Shown here: in pieces, positions 48,399 through 58,314 of the stretch
Layout of the letters: every line of letters starts with the position of its first letter
How positions within the stretch are numbered: position 1 is the first letter of the stretch
NCBI GenBank assembly: GCA_949740725.1
Contig: CATJIO010000091.1
Span: 1 to 64,000, forward strand
DNA from: an uncultured Lachnospiraceae bacterium
Lineage (GTDB): Bacteria > Bacillota > Clostridia > Lachnospirales > Lachnospiraceae
Direction of reading: 5' to 3'
DNA: 64,000 nucleotides
Translations under genes and position numbers: made by a program
The notes under the pieces: model-generated
Databases searched by the model: none
What the model saw: the letters and a program-made list of their open reading frames with translations, nothing else
Told to the model about the DNA's origin: nothing

Positions 48399-49343
48399 AT
48401 GTTGAAGGTTTGTGGGCTGACGAAGCGGTATGGTGATTCTACTGCAATACAGGATATCAGCTTTTGTGTGAAAACAGGTGAGATCGTAGGTTTAATTGGA
48501 CATAATGGCTGTGGGAAGTCTACCACCATGAATATTATCACTGGGTATCTTGCGGCAAGTGAGGGAAGGGTTTTCGTGGATGGGGAGGACCATGTGGAGC
48601 AGGCTCGATCCGTCCGGAGGAAGATCGGCTATCTTCCGGAGACACCGGCGCTGTATCCAGAGATGACCGTGGAGGAGCAGCTGAGATTTGCGTGTGACCT
48701 GAAGGGGATCCGGGATAAAGGGGATGCGATTTGGAGGGCATGTAGGAGAGCAGACGTGCAGAAGGTGGGAGGGCGGCTGATACGGAATCTGTCAAAGGGA
48801 TACCGTCAGCGCATCGGGCTGGCCCAGGCTTTCTTAGGGAATCCGCCTTTGCTGATCCTGGATGAGCCTTCCTCTGGACTGGACCCTTATCAAAATGCGG
48901 AGATGCGGGACATCCTTAAGGAGGCGGCCAAGGAGCAGGCAATTCTTTTAAGCTCTCATGTGCTTTCGGAAGTGGCGGCTATCTGTAACAGAGTAGTGGT
49001 GCTGAGCAATGGACAGCTGGTAGCGGATGACACGCCGGGAAGACTGCGGGAGCACTTCCGACAACCGGGGCTTTTTTTCATTGTCGGGGAAGGCAGGATG
49101 GAGGTCTTCCAGAAGGTAGCGGCTGAGAGCGGATGGTTTTCAGATATTCGGACAGAGAACTGGGACAGGCCTGGGATGTTTCGGGCAGAGTTTTGCTGCG
49201 GGGAGAAGGATGTGGCCAGCTGTCTGATTTCTATCTTAGGGGAAAATGGAATAAATCTGATCCAGTTTGGAGCGGTTTTGCCGGATCTGGAGGAGATTTA
49301 TTTTCAGTTAACCAGGGATCAGAGGTATCGAGGGATGGATTAA
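48399..49343 (+). CDS. ABC transporter ATPase, Gld/ABC-2 exporter type
   Basis: A 314-residue ATPase. Walker A is GHNGCGKSTT (about 36-45), the Q-loop segment is IGYLPETPALYPEMTV, the signature is LSKGYRQRIGLAQ, and Walker B is LLILDEPSSGLDP, with the H-loop in LLSSHVLSEV. The PETPALYPEMTV form is common in GldA and NatA-like exporters. The C-terminal 90 residues form the extra domain of such ATPases. ATG 48399 is preferred to TTG 48372. It powers the permease encoded next. Confidence 0.88.
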   Translation: MLKVCGLTKRYGDSTAIQDISFCVKTGEIVGLIGHNGCGKSTTMNIITGYLAASEGRVFVDGEDHVEQARSVRRKIGYLPETPALYPEMTVEEQLRFACDLKGIRDKGDAIWRACRRADVQKVGGRLIRNLSKGYRQRIGLAQAFLGNPPLLILDEPSSGLDPYQNAEMRDILKEAAKEQAILLSSHVLSEVAAICNRVVVLSNGQLVADDTPGRLREHFRQPGLFFIVGEGRMEVFQKVAAESGWFSDIRTENWDRPGMFRAEFCCGEKDVASCLISILGENGINLIQFGAVLPDLEEIYFQLTRDQRYRGMD

Positions 49344-49424
49344 ATACGGACAATCAGCGGTAGAAGCAGGTGCAGGGGAGACAAAGAGCAGAAGGAACAT
49401 CGAGGATACGGGGGCTTAACAGAG

Positions 49425-50129
49425 ATGACAGCAGTTTGGAAGAAGGAATTGCGCCAGTACCGGACGTCGATTATCGGTGCGGTATTTCTGGCCTCCTATG
49501 GGGGGCTTATCGGATACTACTTTGTGGTGGGGAATCTTCTTGCCATGAATGGGGACATTACCGTGTTATTTCAGTCCGTGTACTCTACCTTGATTGTATT
49601 GATTCCTATCCTCACCATGCGGCTTTTCGCGGAGGAGAGGAAGATGCGGACGGATCAGCTTTTATTTACCTCACCGGTGGATATAGGAATGATCATCCTG
49701 GGGAAATTTTTTGCGGCATTGGAGATGTTTTGCCTGGGTAGCCTTCCCATTGTGCTGGATGTGGCGGTGCTGGCCTTTTACGGATGTTTCCAGCCTCTGG
49801 AGACGGCTGGTTGTTTTGCGGGACTCTTCCTGGCAGGGAGCGGACTTTTGTCCATGGGGCTTTTTGCCTCCTCTCTTACAGAGAACCAGGTGGTGGCGGC
49901 TATTGTCAGCTATCTGATGATGATTTTACTTTGGCTGCTGGATTATCTGAAATATTATGTCCAGGGAGAGTGGACGGCGAAGTTGGTGGGATACCTGTCC
50001 TTTCAGATTCATTTCCAGGAGCTCTCATCCGGTATATTCAGCTTTTCGGCGGTGGTATATTTTACCAGCCTGACGGCGCTCATGCTGGGACTGACCTGCC
50101 TGGTGTTGGAGAGCCGCAGGTGGAAATAG
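49425..50129 (+). CDS. ABC-2-type permease, GldF-like
   Basis: A 234-residue membrane protein with six predicted helices. The N-terminal TAVWKKELRQYRTSIIGAVFLASYGGLIGYY and LTMRLFAEERKMRTDQLLFTSP are the GldF/NosY-like pattern. It probably forms the channel with the ATPase and the auxiliary proteins downstream. The ribosome site is weak, so it may rely on coupling to upstream translation. Confidence 0.83.
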   Translation: MTAVWKKELRQYRTSIIGAVFLASYGGLIGYYFVVGNLLAMNGDITVLFQSVYSTLIVLIPILTMRLFAEERKMRTDQLLFTSPVDIGMIILGKFFAALEMFCLGSLPIVLDVAVLAFYGCFQPLETAGCFAGLFLAGSGLLSMGLFASSLTENQVVAAIVSYLMMILLWLLDYLKYYVQGEWTAKLVGYLSFQIHFQELSSGIFSFSAVVYFTSLTALMLGLTCLVLESRRWK

Positions 50130-50191
50130 CCTTAAGGAAATTTTGACGGATACAGCGAAGGGCCGGAATTCTGGCAGGAACGATAAGGATA

Positions 50192-51577
50192 ATGATGGGA
50201 ATAGGGCAGGATATGATGAGAGGAAAAAAGAGACAGACAGGGCTTGCGGCAGGGGCGATGCTAACGCTTTTTCTGCTGGTGGGCATGCTGTCCCTTCTTT
50301 TAACAGAAAATTATGGATGGAAGTTGGACTTAACGGAGAACCGGCTGTATACCCTGTCAGAGGATACGAAGGAGATTCTGTCTCAACTGGATCAGCCGGT
50401 GAACATTGTAGTGTTTAACCGGGAGGCGGAGTACCCCCTTCTGCCGAAGAATCTTTTAGCGCGGTATTCCGGGTATAGTAAGATGATCCAGATCCGCTAC
50501 TGTGATCCTTACCGGGAGCCAAAGCTGGTACGGGAGTATCAGGAGCTTGGCTATAAGGTGGAGCTAAATGATCTGATCATTGAATCTGCAGGCGGCCGGA
50601 AGCAGTTAAAGCTTACGGATTTGTATGAGTTTAATGCTTCCCGGACTCAAGTGGAGAAGCTGGCAGCGGAGCAGGAAATCACCTCTGGAATACATCTGGC
50701 GGCGAATGGGGAAAGGGAAAAAATTCTCTTTACTGACGGACATGGGGAGGAACCATCCGCATCTCTTATGGATCTGTTTTCCAAAAATCATTACCAGACC
50801 GCCTACGCGGAGTTGTCAGTCCAGGGGATTGACAGGGAGACAGCAGCGTTGGTAATTTGCGCGCCCAGGAGGGATTTTAGCCTGGAGGAGATAGGCTGTG
50901 TGGAAGAGTATCTGTTGGCTGGGGGAAGCGTGATGGTATTCTGGGAGCCAGGGACAGAAGGGATGGAGAGGCTGACTGAACTTTTGGAAGACTGGGGGAT
51001 CCGGCCCACGGAAAACCTGGTGGAGGAGCCAAAGCTCTATGTGTCCGGAAGTCCATTAAATGTGGCAGCCACTTACGGACAGCATGAGATTAACCAATAC
51101 TTTAAGAATAACCGGTATTATGTGGTGGTTCCCTCATGTGTTGCCTTAGAGCAGCTCTATGAGAGTCAGGGAACCACGAATACGGGACAGGTTCTCCGTT
51201 CCTCAAAGGATGCGGCTGCCGGTGGCCAGGCTCAGGGGAGTCCGTTCAGTTTGGTGCTGGGCTCGGAGCGGGCGGTGACGACTGAGACAGGGAATGGGGT
51301 GACCGGGAGGATTTTGGTGTGCGGAAGCAAGAGGATTTATGGGGACGATATGCTATCCTCGGAAAAGCTTGCCAACGGAGATTTTCTGATTCAGGCCGCA
51401 GGTTGGTGTGTTGGCGCAGAGGAGATGCTCCATATCCCGCCAAAAGAGATGGGATCTCTGCTGCTTCCGGTAGTGTCCTCAGAGGTAAAGGGATGGGCTA
51501 TCTTGCTTCTTGGGATGATCCCTCTTGGGACACTGGCTGTGGGCGCAGGCATTTCCCTGCAAAGGAGATATCGATAA
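50192..51577 (+). CDS. GldG-like ABC auxiliary protein
   Basis: A 461-residue protein with an N-terminal helix (about 17-34) and a C-terminal helix (about 436-455) bracketing a large extracytoplasmic domain. TENRLYTLSEDTKEILSQLDQPVNIVVF is the classic GldG/ABC_transp_aux opening, and FTDGHGEEP is a further family block. The C-terminal helix is followed by QRRYR. GldG family proteins serve gliding in Bacteroidetes, but similar ABC sets occur in non-gliding gut Firmicutes with unknown cargo. ATG 50213 is a possible alternative start. The downstream gene starts 1 nt after its stop. Confidence 0.85.
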   Translation: MMGIGQDMMRGKKRQTGLAAGAMLTLFLLVGMLSLLLTENYGWKLDLTENRLYTLSEDTKEILSQLDQPVNIVVFNREAEYPLLPKNLLARYSGYSKMIQIRYCDPYREPKLVREYQELGYKVELNDLIIESAGGRKQLKLTDLYEFNASRTQVEKLAAEQEITSGIHLAANGEREKILFTDGHGEEPSASLMDLFSKNHYQTAYAELSVQGIDRETAALVICAPRRDFSLEEIGCVEEYLLAGGSVMVFWEPGTEGMERLTELLEDWGIRPTENLVEEPKLYVSGSPLNVAATYGQHEINQYFKNNRYYVVVPSCVALEQLYESQGTTNTGQVLRSSKDAAAGGQAQGSPFSLVLGSERAVTTETGNGVTGRILVCGSKRIYGDDMLSSEKLANGDFLIQAAGWCVGAEEMLHIPPKEMGSLLLPVVSSEVKGWAILLLGMIPLGTLAVGAGISLQRRYR

Positions 51578-51578
51578 A

Positions 51579-52937
51579 ATGGGACGAAGTGGATGGTATG
51601 GAAAATTTGCCATTACTGCAGGGGTATTGGCTGCGCTGATTGGGGCTTTGTGGATCCTTTCCTGCCTTCCGGAGGAGGAAAGCCAGGATGGGGCCATGAT
51701 TACGGATGTCCATATGGGCGCAGTGGCCGGAGCCGCCCTGGTAAATGATAAGGGTGGGGTGGCCTTAATGCTCCAGAATGGGGAGATCGAGATACTGGAT
51801 GCTCCCCAGGATATGGTATTTTCTGCATCCAACAGAAAAGCTTTTCTATATCGGATGGCCCATATTCCGGTAAAGGAGGAGCTTGGAGAAGCAAAAGAGT
51901 GGGAACAGTATGGACTAGATCAGCCAAAGGCCAAGCTGACCTTGTTTTTAACCGATGGCAGCAGGATCATCCTGTATCTGGGCGATCAGACGCCTTTGGA
52001 GGATTCCTGGTATCTGCGTAGGGAAGATGAAGAAATTTTGTATCTGGTGGATTCGGTTACAGCCAGGATGCTGGGATATTCCCTAGATGATTTCCGGGAA
52101 ATCGATGTGCTGCCGGTGATTTCACCAGAGTCCCTGGAGGGGCTTACCTGTATGCGACTGACCAGGGATGATGAGATTATAGAAATCCGGGGAGAGAAGC
52201 GAGGGGAAGAAGTGCGCTTTATGTTGGTGTCTCCCATTGAGGCAGTCTTAAGCTGGCAACGGGTGGCAGAAAAGCTCCTGGCTCCCTTGGGAGGAATGGA
52301 ACAGTTGCAGGTAGTCGGGGGAATCTCTGTGGAGGAGTTGAAAGAAAGGAACAAGAAGGAGCGGTATCAGCTGACCTTGGAGCTGAATGGAGAGGAGAGA
52401 GAGCTATTCTTTATCCCGGGAGAGGAAGATACTTTTTACTGCGGAAATCTGGCCAATGGCCAGGTGATTCTCTTAAAGGGGGAAGAGGTAAGATCACTGT
52501 TCAATCAGTCTGTGGCAGAGCTAATGGACACGACCCTCTATCCGGCTAATGCAGCGGATATGGAGCGGGTAGAGATCAATGCCGAGGGGTTGGCGTTGAG
52601 TTTGGAGCTTTCGGGGCAGGGAGAGCTGCTGAGGGGATATCTGGGCGGCAGGGAATTAAACCAGGCAGAGACTCTGGAGCTGTTTCAAACCTTGACTATG
52701 ATTCCGCCGGCAGAGGCCCTGGAGGAGGATGCGCTCCTTTTGGAGGAACCAATTTTATCTCTGTATTTCCGGAGGAAAACCGGGGCAGAGGATGTGGTGG
52801 AGCTGATTCCCATATCCCAGAGAAGGTGTGGGGTGCGACTAAATGGCGTCGCTTCTCTGACTACGTATAGGGCTACAATAGAGGAGATCATCCGGGTGAT
52901 CAGCGCATTTGATGAAGAATATTTTGCGGAAGATTAA
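51579..52937 (+). CDS. DUF4340-domain membrane-anchored protein
   Basis: A 452-residue protein. An N-terminal membrane anchor (FAITAGVLAALIGALWIL, about 9-26) precedes an extracytoplasmic region with repeated DUF4340-type folds: EQYGLDQPKAKLTLFLTDGSRIILYLGDQTP and a later second unit. DUF4340 proteins regularly follow GldG-like genes in these ABC operons and are thought to be part of the exporter complex. It starts 1 nt after the GldG-like stop. Function unproven. Confidence 0.83.
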   Translation: MGRSGWYGKFAITAGVLAALIGALWILSCLPEEESQDGAMITDVHMGAVAGAALVNDKGGVALMLQNGEIEILDAPQDMVFSASNRKAFLYRMAHIPVKEELGEAKEWEQYGLDQPKAKLTLFLTDGSRIILYLGDQTPLEDSWYLRREDEEILYLVDSVTARMLGYSLDDFREIDVLPVISPESLEGLTCMRLTRDDEIIEIRGEKRGEEVRFMLVSPIEAVLSWQRVAEKLLAPLGGMEQLQVVGGISVEELKERNKKERYQLTLELNGEERELFFIPGEEDTFYCGNLANGQVILLKGEEVRSLFNQSVAELMDTTLYPANAADMERVEINAEGLALSLELSGQGELLRGYLGGRELNQAETLELFQTLTMIPPAEALEEDALLLEEPILSLYFRRKTGAEDVVELIPISQRRCGVRLNGVASLTTYRATIEEIIRVISAFDEEYFAED

Positions 52938-52977
52938 ACTCTGCATCATATAAATAATAAAAACGGAGGTAGTATTT

Positions 52978-54090
52978 ATGAGAAGAAACATCTTGAAACA
53001 TGCATGCGTAGTGATGGCATTAACGGTGTCCGCTGCATCTTTAGCCGGCTGTTCCGGAGGCGGCGGCAGCGCGCCGGTCCAGACCACCGCGGCCGCGACG
53101 ACAGCGGCTCCGGCAGAACAGACTACTGGGGCTGTAGGCGGTGAAGAAACCGAGGCAGAGAAGGCGGGGGCTGCTTTAGAGGGAGAGGCCACATCCCTTT
53201 CTCTAGCCAATACTCAGCCGGATACTGATGTGGAAAGCCTACAGCTTTATGCCTGTGAGAAAACTATTGAGGACGCCACTGGCGGGAATTTCAGTGTAGA
53301 GGTATTTACCAATTCCGCACTGGGAGACACGGATGATATTTTGGAGCAGGCCATTCAGGGAACGGCGGTATTGACGGTAACCGATCCAGGCCGTCTAGCA
53401 GACTATATTCCAGATTTTGGAATACTCCAGATGCCTTACATCATGGAGGACTACACTAAGATTGACGCCATTACTGGGACAGATATGGTAAAGGAGTGGG
53501 AAAAGGGCTTTGAGGAATATGGAGTAAAGGTTCTTGCTTCCAACTGGTATGGCGGTGCAAGGCACTTTGTCTGCAATAAGGAAGTGAATGTTCCCGATGA
53601 CTTAAACGGACTGAAGATCCGCACAATGGGAAGCGATCTCTGCATTCAGTCAGTAACCGCCATGGGAGCTGTGGGAACCGCCATGTCTCAGAGTGAGATC
53701 TACTCTGGTATCGAGCAGAAGGCCATTGACGGCTGTGAAAACCAGAGCACCTCTACCTATGCAAGCCGCTTATATGAGGTTTGCTCCTATGTGAATAAAA
53801 CCGGGCATTTTATGCTTCTTGGTACGCCTGCCACAGGTACAATTTACTTTAATTCCTTATCAGAAGATTATCAGAAGCTGTTAGTGGATACCTTCCGTGA
53901 CAATGGCACAGAGTACCAGAAGATCTGCGCAGAGATGGAAATTGAATGCGAAAAGCAGATGGAAGCAGAAGGGATGACCATTCATGAGCTGGATAATACT
54001 CCCTTTAAAGAAGCAGTGGAGCCAGTTTATGACAGCCTTGGCTACAAGGACTTGCGCGATCAGATTCTTACTGAGGCAGGACTGAAGTAA
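52978..54090 (+). CDS. TRAP transporter substrate-binding lipoprotein (DctP family)
   Basis: A 370-residue binding protein. The signal peptide ends in the lipobox LAGC (Cys24), then a Gly/Thr/Ala/Glu-rich linker (about 25-72). The DctP domain has FTNSALGDTDDILEQAIQGTA, then DLNGLKIRTMGSDLCI with the conserved Arg that binds a carboxylate, and SQSEIYSGIEQKAIDGCENQ. The ligand should carry a carboxyl group. With amino-sugar genes downstream, a sugar acid or amino-sugar acid is plausible. CGGAGGT lies before the ATG. Confidence 0.9.
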   Translation: MRRNILKHACVVMALTVSAASLAGCSGGGGSAPVQTTAAATTAAPAEQTTGAVGGEETEAEKAGAALEGEATSLSLANTQPDTDVESLQLYACEKTIEDATGGNFSVEVFTNSALGDTDDILEQAIQGTAVLTVTDPGRLADYIPDFGILQMPYIMEDYTKIDAITGTDMVKEWEKGFEEYGVKVLASNWYGGARHFVCNKEVNVPDDLNGLKIRTMGSDLCIQSVTAMGAVGTAMSQSEIYSGIEQKAIDGCENQSTSTYASRLYEVCSYVNKTGHFMLLGTPATGTIYFNSLSEDYQKLLVDTFRDNGTEYQKICAEMEIECEKQMEAEGMTIHELDNTPFKEAVEPVYDSLGYKDLRDQILTEAGLK

Positions 54091-54218
54091 TTACTGCTGT
54101 TCCTCACATGCTTTGGCATAGGACAGGCCTATGTCAACTTCAGGCATTCCGGAAGCCTCGCCATAGAGATAAGGCGGCGGCTTCCAGGAGCGCTTTCTCC
54201 AAAAACAGGAGGTGTTTT

Positions 54219-54701
54219 ATGAAAAAAGCCTATGATGCTTTTTGTACTATTGAAGAGCTAATCTGCGGGGCCATCCTGTGCATTATCGTGGCCCTGGCCT
54301 TTGCCACGGCTATTGGCAGATGCATCAGCCATCCTATATCCTGGACTGTTGAGGTATCCCAGTTTTTCTTGTCCTGGCTGGCATTTTTGGGGGCAGATAT
54401 GGCTCTGCGCCACGGCCGGGTACTAGGGGTGGATTTGCTGACCAGGCGCCTTCCGAAGAAGGTGCAGGCAGTGGTTAAGCTGGTGACCGATATCCTGATC
54501 CTGCTGGTATTGATTTCCTTTATTAAGTTTGGAATCGATCTTTGCCAGTCCAATTATAAGCGCTCCTTCCAGACCGTGGGAATCAGCTACTCCTGGGCTA
54601 CTGCCAGCCTTCCCTTTGCTTCTGTATTTATGTCTATTACCATGTTTCTGGAGATACTACAGCAGATCAAAATACTGCTGGGAAAGGAGGATGTGGCATG
54701 A
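54219..54701 (+). CDS. TRAP transporter small permease (DctQ type)
   Basis: A 160-residue protein with four predicted helices. WTVEVSQFFLSWLAFLGADMALRHGRVLGVDLL is the DctQ signature. ATG 54219 follows AGGAGGTG; the frame extends to 54108 without a site. Its stop overlaps the next start as ATGA. Confidence 0.9.
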   Translation: MKKAYDAFCTIEELICGAILCIIVALAFATAIGRCISHPISWTVEVSQFFLSWLAFLGADMALRHGRVLGVDLLTRRLPKKVQAVVKLVTDILILLVLISFIKFGIDLCQSNYKRSFQTVGISYSWATASLPFASVFMSITMFLEILQQIKILLGKEDVA

Positions 54702-55984
54702 GTGTTGTGCTGATTACCTTTGTTGTTTTGCTGCTGTTAAATGTTCCCATTGCCTTTGTGGTGGGTATCGCAGGGGTAGCCTACTTTATTGTCAGCGGGA
54801 CAGTGCCCTTCTCTGTGGCAGTACAGAGGGTGGTGGCCCAGACCCAGTCCTATAGTTTCTTAGCGGTCCCCTTTTTCATTTTTGCCGGAAACCTGATGAA
54901 TGAGACCGGTATCACCAAATATCTGCTAAAATTGGCTCAGATGGCTACCCGGAAGATGTGGGGTGGAATGGCCCAGATTAATATTCTCTTAAGCACGATG
55001 ATGGGTGGGATCTCCGGTTCTGCCTGTGCGGACGCGTCCATGGAGGCCAGGATCCTGGGGCTAGACATGGTGAAAAAGGGATACCCCAAAGGTTACACCA
55101 CGGCAGTTACCTGTCTGTCTGCTTTGGTCACCGCCACCATTCCCCCGAGCCTTGGATTAATCCTGTTTGGCTATGTAGGTGGGGTTTCCATTGGCCGACT
55201 ATTCATGGCAGGTATTGTACCGGGGGTTCTGATGGCCACAGCGCTGATGGTTACGGTAGCCCTCACGGCGAAAAAGCATAAATATGAGCCGCCTTCTCAT
55301 CTGACTGAGGAGCTTCCCAAGGGTGAGGTGGCGAAGACCTTAAAGGAATCCTTCCCAGCTCTACTTTTCCCGGTGATCCTGCTGGTGGGAATCCGTATGG
55401 GCGTCTTTACTCCCTCAGAGGCGGGGGCATTTGCTGTGGTTTATGCCTTGATTGTAGGGAAATTTGTTTACAAGGAGCTGGATTGGAAAAAGTTCCGCAC
55501 ATCATTGAAGAATGCATGCCTTGATACGGGTGTAATTCTTTTAATCGTGTGCTTGTCCGGAATTTTTTCTTATGTGATCACCATGGAAAAAGTGCCGGTA
55601 TCCATCAGCGAATCGGTGCTGAGCGTGACGAATAATCCTTACCTGCTACAGCTTTTGATCCTGGTTCTGTTGTTTGTAATGGGGATGTTTCTGGACAGCG
55701 ATGTGAATACGCTGCTTCTGACCCCGATCTTTCTGCCTATCATAGAGGCGGCGGGAGTTGACCCGGTTCATTTCGGCGTGATGATGGCGACCCTTCTTAC
55801 GGTGGGGGTTATGACTCCGCCAGTAGGAACTGCCTGCTATATTGTTTGCGGAATTTTAGATTGTCCTGTGGAAGAATATGTAAAGGCCAGTGTGCCCTTC
55901 TTCCTGGCGATTTTGCTGGTATTCGCTATCCTGGTTTTCTTCCCGGATGTGGTGTTGTTCCTGCCGAATCTGGTATATGGTTAA
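54698..55984 (+). CDS. TRAP transporter large permease (DctM type)
   Basis: A 428-residue membrane protein with about 12 helices. PFFIFAGNLMNETGI, GGISGSACADASMEARIL and TATIPPSLGLILFGYVGGVSIGRLF are DctM signatures. It drives uptake with a sodium gradient in known relatives. The ATGA overlap with the small permease shows coupled synthesis. Confidence 0.93.
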   Translation: MSVVLITFVVLLLLNVPIAFVVGIAGVAYFIVSGTVPFSVAVQRVVAQTQSYSFLAVPFFIFAGNLMNETGITKYLLKLAQMATRKMWGGMAQINILLSTMMGGISGSACADASMEARILGLDMVKKGYPKGYTTAVTCLSALVTATIPPSLGLILFGYVGGVSIGRLFMAGIVPGVLMATALMVTVALTAKKHKYEPPSHLTEELPKGEVAKTLKESFPALLFPVILLVGIRMGVFTPSEAGAFAVVYALIVGKFVYKELDWKKFRTSLKNACLDTGVILLIVCLSGIFSYVITMEKVPVSISESVLSVTNNPYLLQLLILVLLFVMGMFLDSDVNTLLLTPIFLPIIEAAGVDPVHFGVMMATLLTVGVMTPPVGTACYIVCGILDCPVEEYVKASVPFFLAILLVFAILVFFPDVVLFLPNLVYG

Positions 55985-56037
55985 GGACAGGCTAACAGGA
56001 AATAAGTCAGGACTCGAATAAGTTAAGATGGAGTGTG

Positions 56038-56802
56038 ATGAGCATGAAATATACAAAGATTGATGAATTGCAGATTTATGTGGCAGACAGCCGTGAAGAG
56101 ATGGGAAGGATATCCGGACAGGATGTGGCGGCCCTTATCAAGGTTTTCCTTCAGGAGAAGGAGGAGCTGAATGTAATGTTTGCGGCAGCACCCTCTCAGA
56201 ACGATGTTCTGGCAGAGCTGCTGTTGGACCAGGAGATCGACTGGAGTCGGATCAATGCTTTCCATATGGATGAGTATCTAGGCCTCCCCCAGGATGCGCC
56301 TCAGTGTTTTGGGAATTTTCTGAGGGAACATATTTTCGGAAAAGTTCCTTTTCGCCAGATTTATTACATCGATTCCAGCGCTGAGCCAGAGAAGGAATGC
56401 CGGCGATATGAGGGGATTCTCCGCTCCCATCCCATGGATATCTGTATTCTTGGGGTAGGGGAAAATGGACATCTGGCCTTCAATGATCCGGCGGTAGCAG
56501 ATTTTGCGGATAACCGGCTGATTAAAAAAGTAGAACTGGATGACATATGCCGCCAGCAGCAGGTAAATGACGGGTGCTTTGCTTCTATTGACCAGGTGCC
56601 GAAAACTGCGCTGACGGTTACGATCCCCGGCCTAACCCGGGCTAAGGCGATGTTCTGTGTAGTTCCCACAAAGAATAAAGCAGGCGCGGTCAAAAATATG
56701 CTGACCGGGAATGTGGATATCCACTGTCCCGCATCTATTCTGCGGAAAAAAGCAGGGGCGAAGCTGTACTTAGACCCGGATGCGGTGGGAGATACACTCT
56801 GA
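56038..56802 (+). CDS. Glucosamine-6-phosphate deaminase-like protein (NagB family), copy 1
   Basis: A 254-residue member of the NagB/6-phosphogluconolactonase family. FHMDEYLGLPQDAPQCFGNFL holds the catalytic Asp-Glu region, CILGVGENGHLAFNDPAV the GxGxNGHxAFNDP motif, and TVTIPGLTRAKAMFCVV the later conserved block. It probably converts GlcN-6-phosphate to fructose-6-phosphate and ammonia, or a related amino-sugar phosphate. It follows the TRAP genes by about 50 nt. GATGGAG precedes ATG 56038; ATG 56044 is an alternative. It differs clearly from copy 2 at 58383. Confidence 0.83.
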   Translation: MSMKYTKIDELQIYVADSREEMGRISGQDVAALIKVFLQEKEELNVMFAAAPSQNDVLAELLLDQEIDWSRINAFHMDEYLGLPQDAPQCFGNFLREHIFGKVPFRQIYYIDSSAEPEKECRRYEGILRSHPMDICILGVGENGHLAFNDPAVADFADNRLIKKVELDDICRQQQVNDGCFASIDQVPKTALTVTIPGLTRAKAMFCVVPTKNKAGAVKNMLTGNVDIHCPASILRKKAGAKLYLDPDAVGDTL

Positions 56803-56820
56803 TGACAGGAGGAAAGGGAT

Positions 56821-57159
56821 ATGAAGCTGGCGAGAATGGCCCTGGAAGGACTGGCGAATGAAGATGGACTGGTCTTTTTTCCAGAGGAGTGTGAAACTAT
56901 TGCGGTAAACTGTGTTCAGGTGGCGCAGGGAGAAATCACAGAGCCTGCGATACATCCGGATGAAGAGGAGATTTATGTGATTCTTTCCGGAGAGGGAAGC
57001 GTATGGCTGGATAAGGAAGAGAATCCGGTGAAGGTGGGGAGCGTGGTATATATCCCCAGAAATGTAGAGCACATCATCGGCGGAAAGAGCAGGGAGCCTC
57101 TGACCTATGTCTGTGTGGCAAATTGGCCAGATAAAATGCCTGCAGAGCAGAATGGATAA
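56821..57159 (+). CDS. Small cupin-domain protein
   Basis: A 112-residue single cupin. HPDEEEIYVILSGEGSVWLD is the first cupin motif (H-x-E/D...E), and VVYIPRNVEHIIGG the second, with its His. Such proteins may isomerise or bind sugars or act as sensors. It is placed 18 nt after the nagB-like gene in the TRAP operon. Exact role unknown. Confidence 0.8.
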   Translation: MKLARMALEGLANEDGLVFFPEECETIAVNCVQVAQGEITEPAIHPDEEEIYVILSGEGSVWLDKEENPVKVGSVVYIPRNVEHIIGGKSREPLTYVCVANWPDKMPAEQNG

Positions 57160-57207
57160 AGGGCCCGATTCTGCAGTGCGGGCATCCGTGAAGGCAATGG
57201 ATAATGA

Positions 57208-58275
57208 TTATATCTGTCTGGTCGATTCCCGGATAATCAGATTCGGCTTTCGGTAGCATCGTTCATTGCATATCATGTCGCCGGATTCTAAACGCTCGAT
57301 CAGGCGAAGGCATACATCGTAGCCATGTTGATAGCTGTCCTGACTAATGGAGGTGAGGGTGGGGCTGATCATCATACCTTGAGGGATATCATCGATCCCA
57401 ATAACCGAGATGTCTTGGGGGACCTGGACACCTTCCTGAGTCAGCTGATGGATAACGCCCCAAGCTACCAGATCATTCACCGCCACCACCCCAGTGAAGA
57501 TTCTGGAGGAGGAGAGCAGCTGTTTGGCCAGCTCCTTTCCAGCCTCAAATTCGAACAGGGCATCATCCAAATCCCGCTCGAAATTGGATTCAAAAACGAT
57601 CTGAGCTTCAGGCGGGATGCGGTATAAATCCATCGCCTGATGATACCCTTTGCTGACCATGCGCCGGTTATGTTTGGTCAGGGGAGTGGTGAGAAGGGCG
57701 ATGCTCCGGTGACCGGATTCCAGGAGATGGCAGGTGGCGATGTAACCATTTTCATCCATATTGCTGGTGGCGTTGATTGCCCGGGGATCTAGAGGATAGT
57801 CCGCCTCAAAGATGGCGGCGCTTGATCCAGTGTCCAGAAAGGCATTGACCGCCTCTGGTTCATGGTCTGTGGCAGAGAGCAGCAGGCCGGAGATCTTTAG
57901 CTGCTGGATCTGGGAGATCAGCATCTGCTCAGTGTGCTTATCCCGCTGAGAACTAAAGACAAAGGAAACGTATCCCTGGGATTTTGCAGCATTTTCAATT
58001 CCCATGGTCAGCTGAATAAAGAAGGGATTCTGAAAGGAAGGGATGATAATGCCCAGGCATTTATTAGTCTTTGACTTCAGCATATGCCCTAAAAGATTCG
58101 GCGAATAGTGAAGAGCTCGGGTGGCATCTAAGACACGCTTTCGCATCTCCTCACTGACAGGATAGTTGCTGCCGCTGAGTACTCTGGAAACGGTAGCGAT
58201 GGAAGTCCTGGAAAGCTTTGCAACATCATTAATCGTTGCAGATTTTGAGGTAGATGTAGTTGTCTTTTCGTCCAT
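57208..58275 (-). CDS. LacI-family transcriptional regulator of TRAP/amino-sugar locus
   Basis: A 355-residue LacI/GalR regulator. The HTH is ATINDVAKLSRTSIATVSRVL (about 13-33), then the hinge, then the effector domain (CLGIIIPSFQNPFFIQLTMG, GVVAVNDLVAWGVIHQL, ISVIGIDDIPQGMMISP). It lies between the TRAP operon and the second nagB-like gene, transcribed opposite to both. ATG 58275 is chosen because the HTH starts soon after and AGGATGG lies upstream; the frame extends to 58353. Confidence 0.87.
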   Translation of the reverse strand: MDEKTTTSTSKSATINDVAKLSRTSIATVSRVLSGSNYPVSEEMRKRVLDATRALHYSPNLLGHMLKSKTNKCLGIIIPSFQNPFFIQLTMGIENAAKSQGYVSFVFSSQRDKHTEQMLISQIQQLKISGLLLSATDHEPEAVNAFLDTGSSAAIFEADYPLDPRAINATSNMDENGYIATCHLLESGHRSIALLTTPLTKHNRRMVSKGYHQAMDLYRIPPEAQIVFESNFERDLDDALFEFEAGKELAKQLLSSSRIFTGVVAVNDLVAWGVIHQLTQEGVQVPQDISVIGIDDIPQGMMISPTLTSISQDSYQHGYDVCLRLIERLESGDMICNERCYRKPNLIIRESTRQI

Positions 58276-58314
58276 ACGGCACCATCCTACTGAACAGTTT
58301 TTAATCGTATTTTT

